DNA of 64,000 nucleotides from LZORAL124-50-18 sp051208045 (GTDB lineage: Bacteria > Pseudomonadota > Gammaproteobacteria > Pseudomonadales > Oleiphilaceae): positions 62,001 through 126,000 of the forward strand of contig JBPJFY010000007.1 in the NCBI GenBank assembly GCA_051208045.1, in the 5' to 3' direction. The notes under the pieces are model-generated. The model worked only from the letters and a program-made list of their open reading frames with translations. It searched no databases and had not been told where the DNA came from. Every line of letters starts with the position of its first letter. Position 1 is the first letter of the stretch. The position numbers and the translations under genes were made by a program. Positions 62,601-64,000 of this stretch are shown here, one piece after another.

Positions 62601-64000
62601 CTTCGGTGTCAGCGGCGGGTGTGGCAAAGATTTCTGCGGCGAGTTGACGATTTTCACTTCCTTGAATGTCTGAAGCGACATTGCGGATGTCCTGAACATT
62701 GCCCGTACTGCGCCAGTGCGTCATGGCTTCATTCAGTAGTGTGCGCTTTTCCTCCACGCTCAGGGCTCCCAGAGCAGATTGATCATTCATGGCCTGGGCG
62801 ATGCTCACGCCGTCAGCGTTTTCAGTCGCCCATTGGGCAATGTGGGTTTGCCTCAGTTCAGGATGGAGGCGTTGTTGATATTCCGTGGAATGCTCCACGG
62901 CTTCCAGAAATCCGACGGAGGTGATGTCCCCCTGATCCAACGCGTTGCGCCAGTAGTCCCGCCCGGCCTGATCCCGACCGTCACCTTCTGCCGGGCGACC
63001 CAGCAGGGTTTCGTAGACGGTGTCTACCAGCTCAGTGTGCGTGATATTTTTGGTGTAAACAGAATGGCCCGATGGAAAGGCTGCACGAATACTTTCGTCT
63101 GCTTCTGACGTGAGGTAAAAATTCATTTCGCGATCGATCTGCGCGCGATTCAGATTCTTGTATTCCTGAGATGCCTTGATGTTGTCTACCATCCCTTTTT
63201 GCGATATACCGCCTTCAGACAGAAGCTTTAGATAGTCTTCTTTACCTTGATTGTCGGGCGTTCTTCCCAGATACGTGCGATAGGCTGCATCCAGGACTTG
63301 TTCATCTGAAAGCCAGTGTGAACTGGCATAGAGTTGCCCGTTGGTGCTACTCCAGTTCACGTGGAGTTGCCCGTGATCGTCTACTCGGCCGTGATATTGC
63401 CCAGCATGAGGTCGGCTTTCACCCGCAGGTGGATGGCCACCCGAAGTCGTTGGAGGGGGAGATTGCCCGACGCCACTGGTATTAGTGCTTCCTGTGTTTT
63501 GGTGGCCGTTTTGATTGGCAGCCTGATCGATGCCCTGTTGGACACCAGCATCAATGATGTTCTGGTTGTTTTGATGTTGGCTAATGGGGTCGAAGGGAAT
63601 GTCTGATCCGGGAATCGGGGTATAAAAGCTGCCATCATTGGGAGGTAAAATGTCTACAAATTCAAGCCCTGTAAACTCAACGGCCGTTTCTTGCTGATTT
63701 AGTTGTACCACACTTTGATCATTCTGCGTGCTTTCCGCCAGAAAGGCAGGGCTGTTTCGAACGTCGGCGGTATTCCCCTCCGTCAGCAACAAGCGAAACA
63801 ACGCACCTTCATCCCCGTGCGCGTCCGTCTGGTTCATTAACGCATCCAGGTGATGCCCCACCTCTTCGATATAGGCGGATTGCAGCGTTTCTGTGGGTGC
63901 ATCCTGATTTAGGAAAACCGTTCGCTTGTCTGCGCTGTACGCCCCGGCATGGTGATCCAGCGTCGTAGAATCGACAAATCGAACCTCAGGGAGGTAGCTG
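59656..64000 (-). CDS. Giant polymorphic-toxin-like protein with DUF4214 repeats, DUF4781-like region and C-terminal PD-(D/E)XK nuclease (5' partial)
   Basis: More than 1446 residues; the frame is open to the window edge, so the true start is beyond it. Order from the edge: 'FVDSTTLDHHAGAYSADKR' and 'EEVGHHLDALMN ... GDEG' (63844-63867 and after), a metallopeptidase-like motif found in large exported repeat proteins. Then a Gln/Pro-rich stretch, two DUF4214 domains (about 63155-63325 and 62850-63035), a long helical middle, a DUF4781-like part (about 61380-61760, 'DDWRQNNTLPPGQMTYS'), and a nuclease tip with 'GQFDQIYL' and 'IIVEAKGGSS' (about 59960-60035), the Asp and Glu-x-Lys of PD-(D/E)XK enzymes. 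The Imm49 gene overlaps its end. Likely a secreted antibacterial nuclease. How it is exported cannot be seen. Confidence 0.8.
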   Translation of the reverse strand, partial: SYLPEVRFVDSTTLDHHAGAYSADKRTVFLNQDAPTETLQSAYIEEVGHHLDALMNQTDAHGDEGALFRLLLTEGNTADVRNSPAFLAESTQNDQSVVQLNQQETAVEFTGLEFVDILPPNDGSFYTPIPGSDIPFDPISQHQNNQNIIDAGVQQGIDQAANQNGHQNTGSTNTSGVGQSPPPTTSGGHPPAGESRPHAGQYHGRVDDHGQLHVNWSSTNGQLYASSHWLSDEQVLDAAYRTYLGRTPDNQGKEDYLKLLSEGGISQKGMVDNIKASQEYKNLNRAQIDREMNFYLTSEADESIRAAFPSGHSVYTKNITHTELVDTVYETLLGRPAEGDGRDQAGRDYWRNALDQGDITSVGFLEAVEHSTEYQQRLHPELRQTHIAQWATENADGVSIAQAMNDQSALGALSVEEKRTLLNEAMTHWRSTGNVQDIRNVASDIQGSENRQLAAEIFATPAADTEALIGAGDAVAISPEAQRADREMLQQAIQLDAGVTLNVFKGNENALGKYVVSMEHDTRSALIQAVADGKSSAAEGTNQLVTAILLGSHALEMDRLPYRQALSQALAQGMADSGTVPDQTVDQITERYNTLLGSQGGRALLLNDRVTPQQRAWAAAEVGRDPQLNAATLAEGWESAAISQTLAEAQGERYQQRGNAPQQMSGETLRNTIGLAMGITPDRIPGADESHTAKAQRLDAGMGHAYFGPNERIDTLANTLRSVGGDTPAVTLVPVTVTNNHMGAITYSLFKVTDSAGKDWFVDTVDPRRSYEGIDDWRQNNTLPPGQMTYSPAMMGREHSTGLVTEATPRVVDTLQEWAADTLDDLATAGGIVAGVLAVTGSGGSLALPIAGVSGSWVSGRAVSGLTDNSRHGVNIFDMSDEQVRSQWLDAAAGTLSVAGIQTARAALQARSAETGTTWLTQAAARTQLAANTADAAAVTNEGLTLAAHWDQLSPEERTLGLLNIAFWGGMAATNTTAGGAALRDAASFQRLENTLATGTPFRLERNTELADGEVKVRYDFLDEAKTVIDPASIRLEYGGAQANKYMLDLHNRSARQIEVAGGLLDRLKVSGGNTEDYKIGTAAWEAQLEITKIQRESADVMEQLGQSHLSDTERHQLLARQEELDQAILFQNGRFSDVEAQGIGMIEAPAQGPIQAQYLGYPDAPEGHAWVAGPNDTPFLRRYDAANTEKWYFDVDSGDYNTTPVNKQQIHIFASVDALGQIEHGQLAGKTVDVTVSIQGQPDRMTGRFEDIMHTLETERNQAVQRRNDALARGDETAANVARQDMRIASEKIGEVSAQAAILHRYPNAIQLEANLPGAGKNGQFDQIYLDPVSNRLIIVEAKGGSSDWGSRIDLEDTRAQQGSGSYMESVIANYQQKLKDVDDEKIKLSDSDYEALSSTVEAFNRFEGRIDYIGVKQKAGDSGILPSVETYRFDITTTGRKQNDR

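Noticed and set aside
1..64000. Search for tRNA, rRNA, CRISPR arrays and complete insertion sequences
   Set aside because: Reading the gaps and gene list gave no direct-repeat arrays, transposases or tRNA-like cloverleafs. A covariance-model scan would be needed to exclude small RNAs.

Overview
The window reads as chromosomal DNA of a heterotrophic, probably marine, gammaproteobacterium with moderate GC content. The gene mix recalls alkane- and lipid-using genera such as Marinobacter, Alcanivorax or Ketobacter. The genus is a guess from gene content; there is no rRNA or marker gene here to fix it. I recognised no tRNA, rRNA, CRISPR array or insertion sequence with a transposase.

Layout. (1) 0-4.3 kb: anaerobic respiration. 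A multihaem NapC/NirT cytochrome fused to an ethylbenzene-dehydrogenase-like haem domain runs in from the left edge. It is followed by a PhnD-like binding protein, a cupredoxin and a NorE/NorF-like operon with an exact FNR/DNR-type box upstream. (2) 4.4-16 kb: housekeeping and unknown genes, including a double-length acyl-ACP-reductase-like (COG5322-type) dehydrogenase, an epimerase, AcuI/YhdH reductase, an HPP-CBS membrane protein, a chemoreceptor and a J-domain protein. (3) 16-22 kb: lipid/terpenoid-type metabolism (hotdog protein, amidase, AtuA-family protein, iron alcohol dehydrogenase). (4) 22-31 kb: MenA, a Cache chemoreceptor and a 7TMR-DISM/GGDEF/EAL protein. (5) 31-38 kb: a DUF6502 protein coupled to a tiny secreted acidic protein, a parvulin, an isolated TssB-TssC sheath fusion, a MATE transporter and a membrane-anchored receiver/coiled-coil protein. 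(6) 38-48 kb: sphingomyelinase-like hydrolase, Sfp-type phosphopantetheinyl transferase, phasin-like protein with a Lys/Ala/Pro tail, a receiver-TPR/histidine kinase pair, two adjacent acyl-CoA dehydrogenases (one degenerate) and a TonB-like protein. (7) 48-56 kb: an SDR/dihaem cytochrome/Tat-exported amine oxidase operon, an AraC regulator, a small inverted-repeat element and a GMC oxidoreductase coupled to a two-domain beta protein. (8) 56-64 kb: TM2 protein, enoyl-reductase-like enzyme, then a polymorphic-toxin locus running off the right edge.

How genes fit together. The left end and menA suggest respiratory flexibility (inference). Many enzymes act on CoA esters, lipids or sterol-like substrates. 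Several genes belong to signalling (two chemoreceptors, cyclic-di-GMP enzyme, two receiver proteins). The most striking system is at the right end: a giant DUF4214/DUF4781-like protein ending in a PD-(D/E)XK-type nuclease, its overlapping Imm49 immunity gene, then a 5'-truncated DNA/RNA non-specific endonuclease tip with a YezG-like immunity gene one base away. This is the arrangement expected of a toxin locus with a displaced spare tip. The second candidate novelty is the lone TssB-TssC fusion, which has no other type VI secretion gene near it.
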